Positions 26,204 to 33,614 of a stretch of 42,082 nucleotides of DNA are shown in pieces. Location of the stretch: positions 1-42,082 of the forward strand of contig JAGXHY010000005.1 of assembly GCA_024635925.1 (NCBI GenBank), read 5' to 3'. The position numbers and the translations under genes are program-made. This stretch comes from Bacillota bacterium. GTDB lineage: Bacteria; Bacillota; TC1. The notes under the pieces were generated by a model. The model searched no databases, was not told where the DNA came from, and worked only from the letters and a program-made list of their open reading frames with translations. Each line of letters opens with the position of its first letter. The stretch's first letter is position 1.

Positions 26204-27601
26204 TTAAAGTGATGAAACTTGGCCCCACTTTGTTTCTTCTAAAGAAACTGTTTCTCTTAAATCTTTAGCCCTTTCAACCAAGTCATTTATAGCATCATCT
26301 TTCGACCATTTTGTTAATACATTATTTTCTTTTACTATTTCTCCACCAACAATTACTGTTTCAATATTGTCTGGTTCTGAGGAATATACAATAGCTGCAA
26401 TAGGATCAGCAACTGGACATGAAGACAATGTATGTGGAGTAAATATGAAGCAATCTGCTAGTTTTCCAACTTCGATAGAACCAATCTTATCATCCATACC
26501 AAGAGCTTTTGCTCCATTTATAGTAGCCATTTCAATAACTAATTCAGCAGGCATGACAGTTGGGTCTTTCAGGTTTCCCTTATGTACTAAAGAAGCTGCT
26601 TTTAATTGTTCTAAATAGTTTTGAGTATCACTGCTAGCTGATCCATCAGCACCAAGACCAACATTCAAACCATCATTTATCATTTTAGGCACTGGTGCAA
26701 AACCACTACCAAGAATCATATTGGACATTGGACAATGAGCAACACTCAACTCATGTTTTTTAAATATATTGAAATCGCTTTCACTCATCTGTACACAATG
26801 TACTGCAATAAAACGATTAGTTAATACTCCTGTAGTTTCAAGAAATTCCATTGTAGTCTTTCCATACTTTTCTAATGAAAATGCATTATCATCACCAGAT
26901 TCTAATGTATGCATGGTAACATTCATATTATGTTTTTTTGAATATTCTGCACATTTTTTAAAGCCTTCTTCACTTAAGTCCCAAATAATTCCAGGAGCTA
27001 AGGCAAGAGAGATACGTTCTTCATCTTTTAATTCAACTAATAAACGGTCAACATCTTCAAAAAACATATCCTCTGTTTCATCAATAGGACAAGGTGGTAA
27101 GCCTGGATAATTGACTACTTTAGTATGTCCTCTGCCTAATATCCCTCTTATGCCTGTTCGCTTGAAAGCTTCAATAACCGATCCATCTAGACCCAATTCA
27201 TGAGCGTGGCAATACTGGTAATCTAAAACGGTGGTTGCACCTGTATTCAAATTCTCCAAGCAACCTGCAGTGGCAGCTGCGAGAATAAGATTATAATCAA
27301 TAAAGCCATATGCTTTTCTTACAGAAGCATCTAGCCATTCAAATAGGCTTTTATCTCTGCCTAAACCTTTTAAGGCATTTTGGAAAAGGTGACTATGTAA
27401 GCTAATAAATCCAGGGAAAAGCGCTTTCCCTTCTCCATCAATAACTTTTTCAGCCTGATATTTAGATTCAAGATCATCTGTTTTTCCAACAGCAACAAAT
27501 TTTTGACCTTTAATAGCGACAAAACCATTATTTATAAGTTCTCTTTTATCATTAACGGTAACTACCATTATATTTTTAATTATTAAATCAACTTTAATCA
27601 T
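26204..27601 (-). CDS. Amidohydrolase-superfamily ring deaminase (8-oxoguanine/pterin/triazine-hydrolase type)
   Basis: A 465-residue zinc-type hydrolase of the guanine deaminase, SsnA, AtzB and TrzN group, which removes amino groups from purine, pterin or triazine rings. The metal and catalytic residues are present: His69 and His71 (HSH), His231 and Glu234 (MHTLES), His268 (VHC) and Asp319 (GLGADGS). The small N- and C-terminal beta-sandwich parts flank the barrel (EGKALFPGFISLHSH; GSIEVGKLADCFIF). It is encoded just before a nucleoside-type importer and just after a likely operator. Family and context favour a bicyclic or monocyclic N-heterocycle as substrate. Exact specificity cannot be read; isoxanthopterin, 8-oxoguanine and guanine are all possible. 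Confidence 0.88.
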   Translation of the reverse strand: MIKVDLIIKNIMVVTVNDKRELINNGFVAIKGQKFVAVGKTDDLESKYQAEKVIDGEGKALFPGFISLHSHLFQNALKGLGRDKSLFEWLDASVRKAYGFIDYNLILAAATAGCLENLNTGATTVLDYQYCHAHELGLDGSVIEAFKRTGIRGILGRGHTKVVNYPGLPPCPIDETEDMFFEDVDRLLVELKDEERISLALAPGIIWDLSEEGFKKCAEYSKKHNMNVTMHTLESGDDNAFSLEKYGKTTMEFLETTGVLTNRFIAVHCVQMSESDFNIFKKHELSVAHCPMSNMILGSGFAPVPKMINDGLNVGLGADGSASSDTQNYLEQLKAASLVHKGNLKDPTVMPAELVIEMATINGAKALGMDDKIGSIEVGKLADCFIFTPHTLSSCPVADPIAAIVYSSEPDNIETVIVGGEIVKENNVLTKWSKDDAINDLVERAKDLRETVSLEETKWGQVSSL

Positions 27602-27620
27602 TTAAAAATTTCCTTTCTTG

Positions 27621-27638
27621 CATCCTGCATGCAGGATG
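27621..27638. promoter_or_regulatory. 18-bp perfect palindrome, candidate GntR operator
   Basis: CATCCTGCATGCAGGATG reads the same on both strands and sits 20 bases upstream of the deaminase start, just downstream of a TATAAT box. A repressor bound here would block the transcript of the deaminase-importer-dehydrogenase cluster. The GntR-type protein at 20090-20752 is the obvious candidate. No second copy was seen in the window. Confidence 0.6.
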
Positions 27639-27651
27639 TTGCCTTAAACAC

Positions 27652-27657
27652 ATTATA
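27652..27657 (-). promoter_or_regulatory. -10 box upstream of the deaminase gene
   Basis: TATAAT on the minus strand, about 50 bases before the start codon. The -35 region is poor (GTGTTT or neighbours at 16-18 bases spacing), consistent with a regulated promoter. The palindrome at 27621-27638 would fall at roughly +8 to +25. Confidence 0.5.
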
Positions 27658-27729
27658 CACAATTTTCACAAAATAAACACCTTTTTTAAAAAATTTTTTA
27701 TTTATTTTATGTGAAAGTTTTAATGCTAT

Positions 27730-28695
27730 TTATTTATCATACCTTATAACTTGCCTTGTATAAATAAAGGATGAATTATGATTATTTATCTGTAAAAGCT
27801 CTGCATGTGGATGCTCATCATAACTAAAAGGCATATTCCATCCAGGACTTAATTGCCCCCCAATAAATACACTTGTATGAGTTAAAAAATATTCATTCAT
27901 AATTTTTTCTTTCATTAAAAGCCAAGTAATAGTTGGTGATTCAACAATAACCTGATTAACTCCACCCAATTTCAAACTTTTCATAAATAATTTAAGATCT
28001 GTTCCCTTGCCTTTATCCGCGCTTATTACTGGTATTATATTACTGACTTCCCTTAAAATATCATTCATCTTATTACCTATAGTCTGATCTCCATCTACAA
28101 GATTAAGAATATGTTTAAATTTACCTTTGCCATTGACCTCTAAATACTTTGCACCTTTAGTAGTTGTGAAAATACATAAAGGTAGTTTATTTTGACTAAA
28201 CAGCTGATGATCTAATGGAATGTCTGTACCATCAAGAGTAACAATAACTGTTCCTGGATGTTCTGTGTTTTTGCCAAGAAACTTTATTCTCTCATCAACT
28301 AAATCTTTATCAAATATAACATTCCATAAGTCTTCTTCTGCTTTTAATGTGTTACTTCCTTGGATTATAATATCGCTATATGCTCTTAAAAAGTTTAAAA
28401 TGTAAAAGTCTGTCAGTGCACCATCAGGATTTAATCTATTTGAGATCGCAACTAAAGGACCTTCTGGTCTATCAGGGTAAGCCATTTTACCATCCATTGA
28501 TAAAGCAATTGATGCAAATGAATACGGATATTCTTTTCCATCAGGAAAAGTTAATCTTCCATATGTTTGTTCTACTTTAGGTAAAGATTTACTATAATCA
28601 GCCTCACTGTTTATTTCTGACAATAATTCTTCATTTTTGTAACAATTGTTTGTTTTAACTTTATTTATATCAAATTCAATACTTGGAAATTCCAT
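27730..28695 (-). CDS. RibD C-terminal-domain (DHFR-fold) reductase
   Basis: The 321-residue protein has the RibD C-terminal/dihydrofolate-reductase fold: FASIALSMDGKMA near residue 60, a DIIIQGSNTLKAE NADPH-side loop, and IVESPTITWLLMKEKIMNEYFLTHTSVFIGG toward the end. In riboflavin synthesis this fold reduces an aminopyrimidine ribosyl ring, and in DHFR a pterin. A deaminase domain of RibD is not present, and the protein has a roughly 50-residue N-terminal extension I do not recognise. It is encoded 128 bases before the ring deaminase on the same strand but may have its own promoter (TATAAT at 28732-28737). Context hints at a heterocycle-reducing role. Confidence 0.85.
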   Translation of the reverse strand: MEFPSIEFDINKVKTNNCYKNEELLSEINSEADYSKSLPKVEQTYGRLTFPDGKEYPYSFASIALSMDGKMAYPDRPEGPLVAISNRLNPDGALTDFYILNFLRAYSDIIIQGSNTLKAEEDLWNVIFDKDLVDERIKFLGKNTEHPGTVIVTLDGTDIPLDHQLFSQNKLPLCIFTTTKGAKYLEVNGKGKFKHILNLVDGDQTIGNKMNDILREVSNIIPVISADKGKGTDLKLFMKSLKLGGVNQVIVESPTITWLLMKEKIMNEYFLTHTSVFIGGQLSPGWNMPFSYDEHPHAELLQINNHNSSFIYTRQVIRYDK

Positions 28696-28968
28696 TTTAT
28701 ATCCTCCTTAATTTTTATTAATTACATTTATATTATATTTCATTCAGAAAACATTAAGCAGTCGAACATAAACCACAATAATTTGAGGCGGGATATCAAA
28801 TATTAATTTATTAATTCTGATTTCTTTTATCATAAAAAACTCCAAGTTTATATTTTAAAATATTAATTACTAAATGATACTTTATTATTTCCTGATTATC
28901 AAGTGATTTTTTCTATTTGAAGATAACAATGACTTAGATCAAATTATAAAAACTTAAAAGTTAATTTC
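28696..28968. other. AT-rich divergent intergenic region
   Basis: Between the diverging reductase gene and the Dabb gene lie about 320 bases with no gene. A TATAAT at 28732-28737 (minus) may serve the reductase, with no good -35 box. The rest is AT-rich with short repeated TTAATT-like tracts and no convincing coding frame, palindrome or known riboswitch shape. Confidence 0.5.
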
Positions 28969-28996
28969 TTGACCTTTAAGTTTTTAATGGTATAAT
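28969..28996 (+). promoter_or_regulatory. Sigma-A promoter of the Dabb gene
   Basis: TTGACC at 28969-28974 and TATAAT at 28991-28996 are 16 bases apart, with TGG before the -10 box giving an extended element. A strong AAGGAGGTGA ribosome site follows at 29005-29014. The untranslated leader is short, about 15-20 bases. Confidence 0.85.
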
Positions 28997-29018
28997 TGCC
29001 TGATAAGGAGGTGATTTA

Positions 29019-29309
29019 ATGATTAAACACATAGTATTATTTAAATTTATTGAAGGTAAAAAAGAAAGTGAAACTAAAATTCTTATGGAAAATTTAATGA
29101 AACTTCCTGAACAAATTGACCTTATTCGTAGTTATGAGGTTGGAGCAAACATCATTGAAGGTCCAAATAATTATGATGTATCTTTAATAGCAACATTTGA
29201 TAATTTAGAGGATTTAAAAGCCTATGGTAAGAAGGAAGCACATATCGCTTTTTTTAAATATCTAAACACTGTTGTTAATGAAGTTAAAGTTTTAGACTAC
29301 GAAATTTAA
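29019..29309 (+). CDS. Dabb-family (stress-responsive A/B barrel) protein
   Basis: A 96-residue protein that starts MIKHIVLFKF and contains YDVSLIATFDNLEDLKAYGKKEAH, the pattern of the dimeric alpha-beta barrel (Dabb) family. These small proteins form dimers with a pocket between sheets; some act as cyclases or peroxide-response proteins, most have no known reaction. It stands alone: its own promoter and ribosome site lie directly upstream and a bidirectional terminator follows. It divides two minus-strand gene groups. Confidence 0.88.
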   Translation: MIKHIVLFKFIEGKKESETKILMENLMKLPEQIDLIRSYEVGANIIEGPNNYDVSLIATFDNLEDLKAYGKKEAHIAFFKYLNTVVNEVKVLDYEI

Positions 29310-29352
29310 TAATTAAAATAAATCATTAAATAAATAAATTAGATCGAAAATT

Positions 29353-29396
29353 AAAAAGGGTTTGCTGCTGTTGAAAAACAGAAGTAAACTTTTTTT
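29353..29396. terminator. Bidirectional terminator between Dabb and oxidase genes
   Basis: A 13-bp stem with one mismatch and one G-U (29360-29372 with 29377-29389) and a GAAA loop is followed by seven T on the plus strand and, on the minus strand, by a T-run from the A-tract at 29353-29357. It serves both converging transcripts. Confidence 0.85.
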
Positions 29397-29434
29397 ATTG
29401 TATTTATTTTATAAATTTATATTCTACAACTAAA

Positions 29435-30115
29435 TTACTGACTTAGTTCTTTTATGCTTATAACTCCTACAGGAGGCCTTTTGCTTGATGGCATTTGTTC
29501 ACTTACAGCTATTCCTGTTTCTCTAGCAATTATAGCAGTCACAAGACGATTACATGTTTTACCTTGACACAGTCCCATACCACTTCTAGTTCTTCTCTTA
29601 ATAGCTTCAACAGTACTATCTCCATTTTTTATAGCATCTATAATTTCACTTTCAAATATTTCTTCACATCTACAAATAATAGAATCAGTATTTGGGATAT
29701 ATTCCTTTATCCCTACAGCTCTATCAGCAATTGAACAGTCAACAACCAAATGAACTAATGTAGTTGGGTCTTTTTTATTTGGCTTGCTAAATTTATCAAC
29801 AATCCCTTTTCCTAGCTCAACACCATTTGAATCAACCATAATAACCACATTCCCAATATTTGGCAAAGGATAAAATTCATAAGGAATTGCTACGTAATCA
29901 TTATCATCACCAGTAACCATAGCCATTGTAATTGCTATACCAGGACAAGCAACTACACAAATCCCACAACCTCTACATTTATTAGGATCTAGCACTGGTC
30001 GATTAGTTATATCATCTCCAATATAGATTGCCCCAAAAGGACATGAAGTTTCACAAGGATTACATGGAATAGGTTGTAAACAATTTATTCTAGCCACATA
30101 ATTAATCTTTCCCAT
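29435..30115 (-). CDS. Iron-sulfur subunit: ferredoxin domain fused to BFD-like [2Fe-2S] domain
   Basis: The N-terminal part has cysteines for two [4Fe-4S] clusters: Cys12, 18, 21, 25 and the classic Cys47, 50, 53, 57 (CRGCGICVVACPG). The C-terminal part has Cys148, Cys150, Cys183 and Cys188 (C-x-C...C-x4-C), the bacterioferritin-associated-ferredoxin-like [2Fe-2S] pattern seen at the C-terminus of HcnB and opine-oxidase OoxA proteins. Here that domain is on a separate chain fused to a ferredoxin. It is the last of four genes, 4 bases after the FAD/NAD subunit. It likely carries electrons from the flavin subunits to a soluble or membrane acceptor. Confidence 0.87.
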   Translation of the reverse strand: MGKINYVARINCLQPIPCNPCETSCPFGAIYIGDDITNRPVLDPNKCRGCGICVVACPGIAITMAMVTGDDNDYVAIPYEFYPLPNIGNVVIMVDSNGVELGKGIVDKFSKPNKKDPTTLVHLVVDCSIADRAVGIKEYIPNTDSIICRCEEIFESEIIDAIKNGDSTVEAIKRRTRSGMGLCQGKTCNRLVTAIIARETGIAVSEQMPSSKRPPVGVISIKELSQ

Positions 30116-30119
30116 TTTA

Positions 30120-31220
30120 TTAAATTCCTCCTTTTAACTCAAGTTCTTTTCTAATTATTTCTTCCTTAGCTAAAGCTCTCTTCATACCAAATTGACCACT
30201 CCTCAACTTTGCTAATCTTTGATATGTATTATTAATTTTTTTAATTCCATCATCTTGGCTAATTTTACCAAGTTCCATGGCTACTGCTACACCAGCTAGT
30301 CTACCTTCTTCCATAGCTGTATTAGCTTCTTCAACACCAGAAATATCTCCAGCAACAAAAATTGACTCAGCAATTTTTAATTTTTGGTCATGTATTGGCA
30401 CATGACCACCTAAAGCATTGCTATAGGTGGTAGGTGAATTTGCCATTTGTGCTAATTCTATCCTTGGAGTTAAACCTACTGCATAGCAAATAGTGTCACA
30501 ATCAATTGAAAAACTTTTCGTTTTGTCAGCTTTAAATTTATCATCTACGGGTGCAAGTATAGCTCTAGTTACTTCCATATCACCTTGAGCTTCAACTACT
30601 GTATAACCTAAATATATTGGCACTCCTGCTCTTCTTATCTTATTAGCATGCACATCATATCCTCCTACATTTGAAGCTGCTTCAACAACGGCAACAACCT
30701 TTGCTCCAGCTTGCATCAATTGATAGGAAGTTATTAGTCCAACATTACCAGTGCCTATCATCACAATTTTTTCACCTGGTAGTACTCTATGTACATTAAT
30801 AAAAGTTTGTGCTGCTCCAGCTGTCATTACTCCTGGTAAAGTTGAGCCAGGAAAAGCCAAAGCATTTTCACTTGCCCCTGTAGCTAAAATAATCTTTTCT
30901 GCTTTAACTTTTTCTGTTTTTCCATCCTTCACTATTCCAACAATATTATCATCGAAAATTCCCCAGGTTCTTGTGTTTAAATATACTTCAACTCCAAGCT
31001 CACTAACTTCTGATAAGAGTTCCTCTCCGATTTTATATCCCCTAGTTCCAGCTTTATGTTCTTTTGAACCGAAAAATTTATGAATTTGCTTAAACAATTG
31101 ACCTCCTGGCAGTGAATTTTCATCAACAATAATCGTCTTTACACCTAGCTTTCCTGCTTCTATACCTGCAGCAAGACCAGCTGGTCCACCACCAACTATC
31201 AATAATTCAGTATTAATCAT
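30120..31220 (-). CDS. FAD-dependent pyridine-nucleotide oxidoreductase, HcnB/OoxA-like subunit
   Basis: A 366-residue flavoprotein with an FAD loop (LIVGGGPAGLAAGIEAG at 6-22), a second dinucleotide-binding motif (IVMIGTGNVGL near 150) and the FAD-closing VPIHDQKLKIAESIFVAGDISG stretch. It lacks the redox CxxC of thioredoxin-reductase-type enzymes. Relatives form the alpha subunit of hydrogen cyanide synthase, opine oxidase, and proline or hydroxyproline dehydrogenases. The start overlaps the [2Fe-2S] gene by 8 bases. The usual C-terminal BFD domain is not here but on the neighbouring subunit. Confidence 0.88.
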   Translation of the reverse strand: MINTELLIVGGGPAGLAAGIEAGKLGVKTIIVDENSLPGGQLFKQIHKFFGSKEHKAGTRGYKIGEELLSEVSELGVEVYLNTRTWGIFDDNIVGIVKDGKTEKVKAEKIILATGASENALAFPGSTLPGVMTAGAAQTFINVHRVLPGEKIVMIGTGNVGLITSYQLMQAGAKVVAVVEAASNVGGYDVHANKIRRAGVPIYLGYTVVEAQGDMEVTRAILAPVDDKFKADKTKSFSIDCDTICYAVGLTPRIELAQMANSPTTYSNALGGHVPIHDQKLKIAESIFVAGDISGVEEANTAMEEGRLAGVAVAMELGKISQDDGIKKINNTYQRLAKLRSGQFGMKRALAKEEIIRKELELKGGI

Positions 31221-31533
31221 CTAACCCACCACTCTTTCCAAGTCCGACCTGAGTCTTTATTAACATACCGGACTCTACTAAAGTTACACAGGTTCTAACA
31301 TTAGATACACCATTAACTTCCATAATGCAATCATTACATTGCCCGATACCGCAATATAATCCTCTTGGTTCACCTGTTTTCACTGTTTTTCTAAATATTC
31401 TAATTCCAACTGACATTAATGCAGCAGCAATAGGTTCCCCTTCTAACGCTTCAATTTCTCTTCCATCTACATATATGATTACTTTGTTTTTTTCTATAAT
31501 ATCACCCAAAATTGGATGTTTAATTATCCTCAT
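31213..31533 (-). CDS. Small [2Fe-2S] ferredoxin-type subunit, HcnA-like
   Basis: A 106-residue protein with Cys61, Cys66, Cys69 and Cys82 (C-x4-C-x2-C-x12-C), the plant-type [2Fe-2S] pattern, in the context YCGIGQCNDCIMEVNG. The fold matches the N-terminal domain of sarcosine-oxidase alpha subunits and HcnA. It is encoded between the FAD-dependent amine oxidase subunit (12-base gap) and the FAD/NAD subunit (overlap), so the order resembles hcnC-hcnA-hcnB with a separate iron-sulfur gene added. Confidence 0.88.
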   Translation of the reverse strand: MRIIKHPILGDIIEKNKVIIYVDGREIEALEGEPIAAALMSVGIRIFRKTVKTGEPRGLYCGIGQCNDCIMEVNGVSNVRTCVTLVESGMLIKTQVGLGKSGGLDD

Positions 31534-31545
31534 GCTTATTCTCCT

Positions 31546-32682
31546 TTACTCAAACCTTACAGGAGTGTATTCTTCAACCCTAGAATCGTAACTATCTCCT
31601 ATAATCATATCTGCTGCCATCTTACCTGCTGCTGGTGCAATTGTAAATGCACCTTTTAAACCTGCAACTAAAAACATATTTGGATATTTCTTAGAATAAC
31701 CAAATATAGGTAAAGAATCCTCAACGTGAGGAGTTATAGCTGACCAAACTCTCACAATATCTATATTTTTTAGGTTTGGGAAATGTTTAGCAAATAGTTT
31801 TCCCAACCCTACTATGCCATCATAGGATACTCCCTTGTTATAGTTGTTAACTCTTCTTGTATCTTGACCTATAGTCAATGTTCCATTTTTATGTTGTGTT
31901 AATCCTAATAAATTCCAGTCTCCTTCATAAAGTGTTCCTATAGTAAAACATCCTGGTACAATAGGTCCTTTCACACATTGTTCAACAGGATTTGTAACCA
32001 TTAAACTACCTCGACCATAAAATATCTTATAGTCAAGATCTAACTTACTCATTAATTCTCTTGTCCAGCCACCAGTTGCTACAACAACTGTATCTCCGTA
32101 AAAACTCCCTTTATCTGTAATAACTTCTTTTATCTTATTATCATCTAACTTGAAATCTAGTACTTTCGTTTTTTTATAAAGCTTTGCGCCTTTTTTGATA
32201 GCTTGATCAATAAAACCTATGGTTGTTGAAAATGGATTTAATTTACCTTCTTCTTTACAATATGCAGCACCCTTTACAATATCTGTATCAATATTTGGTT
32301 CTTGCCTTTTTATTTGATTTCCTATTAACATTTCACAATTGTATCCAATTTTGTTATATTTCTTAATCACTTTCTTGCCGATTTCTATTTCTTTTTCGTT
32401 ATAGAATAGTGAAATTCCTCCAGTGATTTCCAATTCTGTTTCAAACTCACCCTTCTCTTCATATCCCTTAAATAGTTTCATTGATTCTTTAGCCCAATCC
32501 AATTCTAAACCTGGTTCTCTATCAATAATGCTAATCTGGCCGTTATTACCTCCACTAGCACCGCTAGCGACTTCATCTTGTTCTAATATTATGACCGATT
32601 TCCCTTTTTCTGTTAGGTAGTAAGCTATAGCTCCTCCTACCACACCTGCACCAATAATAATCACATCTCCTTGATTATACAT
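31546..32682 (-). CDS. FAD-dependent amine/amino-acid oxidoreductase (DAO family), HcnC/glycine-oxidase-like
   Basis: A 378-residue D-amino-acid-oxidase-family protein: VIIGAGVVGGAIAYYLTEKGKSVIILEQ at the N-terminus is the FAD Rossmann motif, GASGGNNGQIS follows, and GLKGAFTIAPAAGKMAADMI closes the FAD site. This is the substrate-oxidising subunit; relatives act on glycine, sarcosine, D-proline, hydroxyproline or opines. The substrate cannot be chosen from sequence. It is the first gene of a four-gene unit and lies behind a perfect promoter and a palindrome, so it is probably inducible. Confidence 0.88.
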   Translation of the reverse strand: MYNQGDVIIIGAGVVGGAIAYYLTEKGKSVIILEQDEVASGASGGNNGQISIIDREPGLELDWAKESMKLFKGYEEKGEFETELEITGGISLFYNEKEIEIGKKVIKKYNKIGYNCEMLIGNQIKRQEPNIDTDIVKGAAYCKEEGKLNPFSTTIGFIDQAIKKGAKLYKKTKVLDFKLDDNKIKEVITDKGSFYGDTVVVATGGWTRELMSKLDLDYKIFYGRGSLMVTNPVEQCVKGPIVPGCFTIGTLYEGDWNLLGLTQHKNGTLTIGQDTRRVNNYNKGVSYDGIVGLGKLFAKHFPNLKNIDIVRVWSAITPHVEDSLPIFGYSKKYPNMFLVAGLKGAFTIAPAAGKMAADMIIGDSYDSRVEEYTPVRFE

Positions 32683-32744
32683 TTTATTTATTAACCTCCT
32701 TTTGCCTCAATTTTATTCCAATTGTTAAAATTAAAAATTGCGAC

Positions 32745-32783
32745 CACAGTTAAGTCATCCAATGAGTGAATGACTTAACTGTG
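32745..32783. promoter_or_regulatory. 14-bp inverted repeat overlapping the transcription start of the oxidase operon
   Basis: CACAGTTAAGTCAT (32745-32758) and its exact complement (32770-32783) are separated by 11 bases. The right arm abuts the -10 box, so the repeat covers the expected start of transcription. That is the place of a repressor operator; alternatively the RNA would begin in a hairpin. No T-run follows directly, so a terminator is less likely. Confidence 0.65.
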
Positions 32784-32812
32784 ATTATAGGATTTTCATT
32801 TATAATTGTCAA
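32784..32812 (-). promoter_or_regulatory. Consensus sigma-A promoter of the oxidase operon
   Basis: TTGACA (32807-32812) and TATAAT (32784-32789) on the minus strand are both exact, with the ideal 17-base spacing. This is the strongest-looking promoter in the window and makes repression by the adjoining inverted repeat likely. Confidence 0.9.
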
Positions 32813-33060
32813 CATAGTTTATAGTTTTTCTATTAGTTAAGATATACTTTAATCAATAGTTGAGGTTGTTCCAGAAATTATAGATAAAACTACAGCTCAG
32901 TTGTTTTCAATTGACCCAATTCTCCAATTAATACCTGGGAGGAATATATTCATATTCAAGAAGTTAATAGTATGTATAAATATAATTATTTTCAATCCTA
33001 AAATTTTTAATTTATTTAATAATGAAAAACTATTTTCAAAGAAGAAATAATTTAAACTAT
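32813..33060. other. Intergenic region with a start-less plus-strand open frame
   Basis: This gap of about 250 bases holds no supported gene. A plus-strand frame from about 32852 to 33050 stays open for 66 codons, beginning SIVEVVPEIIDKTTAQLF, but has no ATG, GTG or TTG start with a ribosome site. Its second half is low-complexity Asn/Ile/Phe/Lys. It may be a decayed gene fragment or chance; I do not recognise it. Confidence 0.3.
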
Positions 33061-33093
33061 AAAAAATGGATTGAATAAAATCCAATCCATTTT
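33061..33093 (-). terminator. Terminator after the asnB unit
   Basis: An 11-bp stem (33063-33073 with 33083-33093, core ATGGATTG/CAATCCAT) with a 9-base loop is followed by six T on the minus strand, 20 bases past the stop of the small gene downstream of asnB. Confidence 0.85.
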
Positions 33094-33113
33094 AATTATT
33101 TATTTTTTAAGTT

Positions 33114-33614
33114 TTAACTGCTCTGAAGTACTTCCTTAATAAAATCATCTAAGTTTTTACCTTCAATTTTTACTTCACCTGTTTCAAAATCTGTAGATAA
33201 TTTAAAGAAATTAATATATAATTGGTCGTCTAGTAAATATGACGTTTTCATGTGACCTGGTATAAAATTAATAGTCATATCTTTTTTAACTAAGTCCTTA
33301 AACTGTTCACCATTCAATTTCTTTATTGGTTTCATCATATTCATAGTTAATCCTAAATCTTCTAACATCCACATATTATTATTCCAAAAACGTCCTTCTG
33401 TTTTTGTTTTTTCTGAAAGTATTTCACGATTTGTAATGCTACTAAGAACTTTTCTGATAGAATCTTGTGTAAAATCATTATTAAAAAGTACTTTTAACTC
33501 TTGTCTTGCCGCTATTTCATTCAAGAAAAGATCACTTACCTTTTCTTTGTCAGCAGTTGCCTGCCAATAATAAATAAATAATTCTAAAACTTCTGTGTTT
33601 ATTTTTACATTCAT
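33114..33614 (-). CDS. Unrecognised protein, co-translated with asnB
   Basis: A 166-residue soluble-looking protein with no signal peptide, membrane segment or cysteine motif. It begins MNVKINTEVLELFIYYWQATADKEKVSDLF and is rich in Lys, Asp and Leu, with mostly helical character by eye and a beta-like YLLDDQLYINFFKLS section. I do not recognise a family. Its ATG overlaps the asnB stop in an ATGA junction, and a terminator follows, so the two genes form a closed unit. Co-translation suggests a role linked to asparagine synthesis or its control, but nothing in the protein itself shows this. Confidence 0.8.
   Translation of the reverse strand: MNVKINTEVLELFIYYWQATADKEKVSDLFLNEIAARQELKVLFNNDFTQDSIRKVLSSITNREILSEKTKTEGRFWNNNMWMLEDLGLTMNMMKPIKKLNGEQFKDLVKKDMTINFIPGHMKTSYLLDDQLYINFFKLSTDFETGEVKIEGKNLDDFIKEVLQSS

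Noticed and set aside
28696-29018. Possible riboswitch or small RNA in the region between the reductase and Dabb genes
   Set aside because: No stable nested stems or known aptamer motifs were seen; only AT-rich tracts and a plain promoter.
29435-32682. Calling the four-gene oxidase a true hydrogen cyanide synthase
   Set aside because: The subunit plan is shared by opine, proline, hydroxyproline and sarcosine-type enzymes. Nothing in the sequence indicates cyanide production, and the extra ferredoxin subunit differs from HcnABC.
32897-33085. 62-residue minus-strand open frame between the oxidase operon and the asnB unit
   Set aside because: It overlaps the asnB-unit terminator, has no ribosome site, and its product is low-complexity Phe/Ile/Asn/Leu as expected from AT-rich noncoding DNA.
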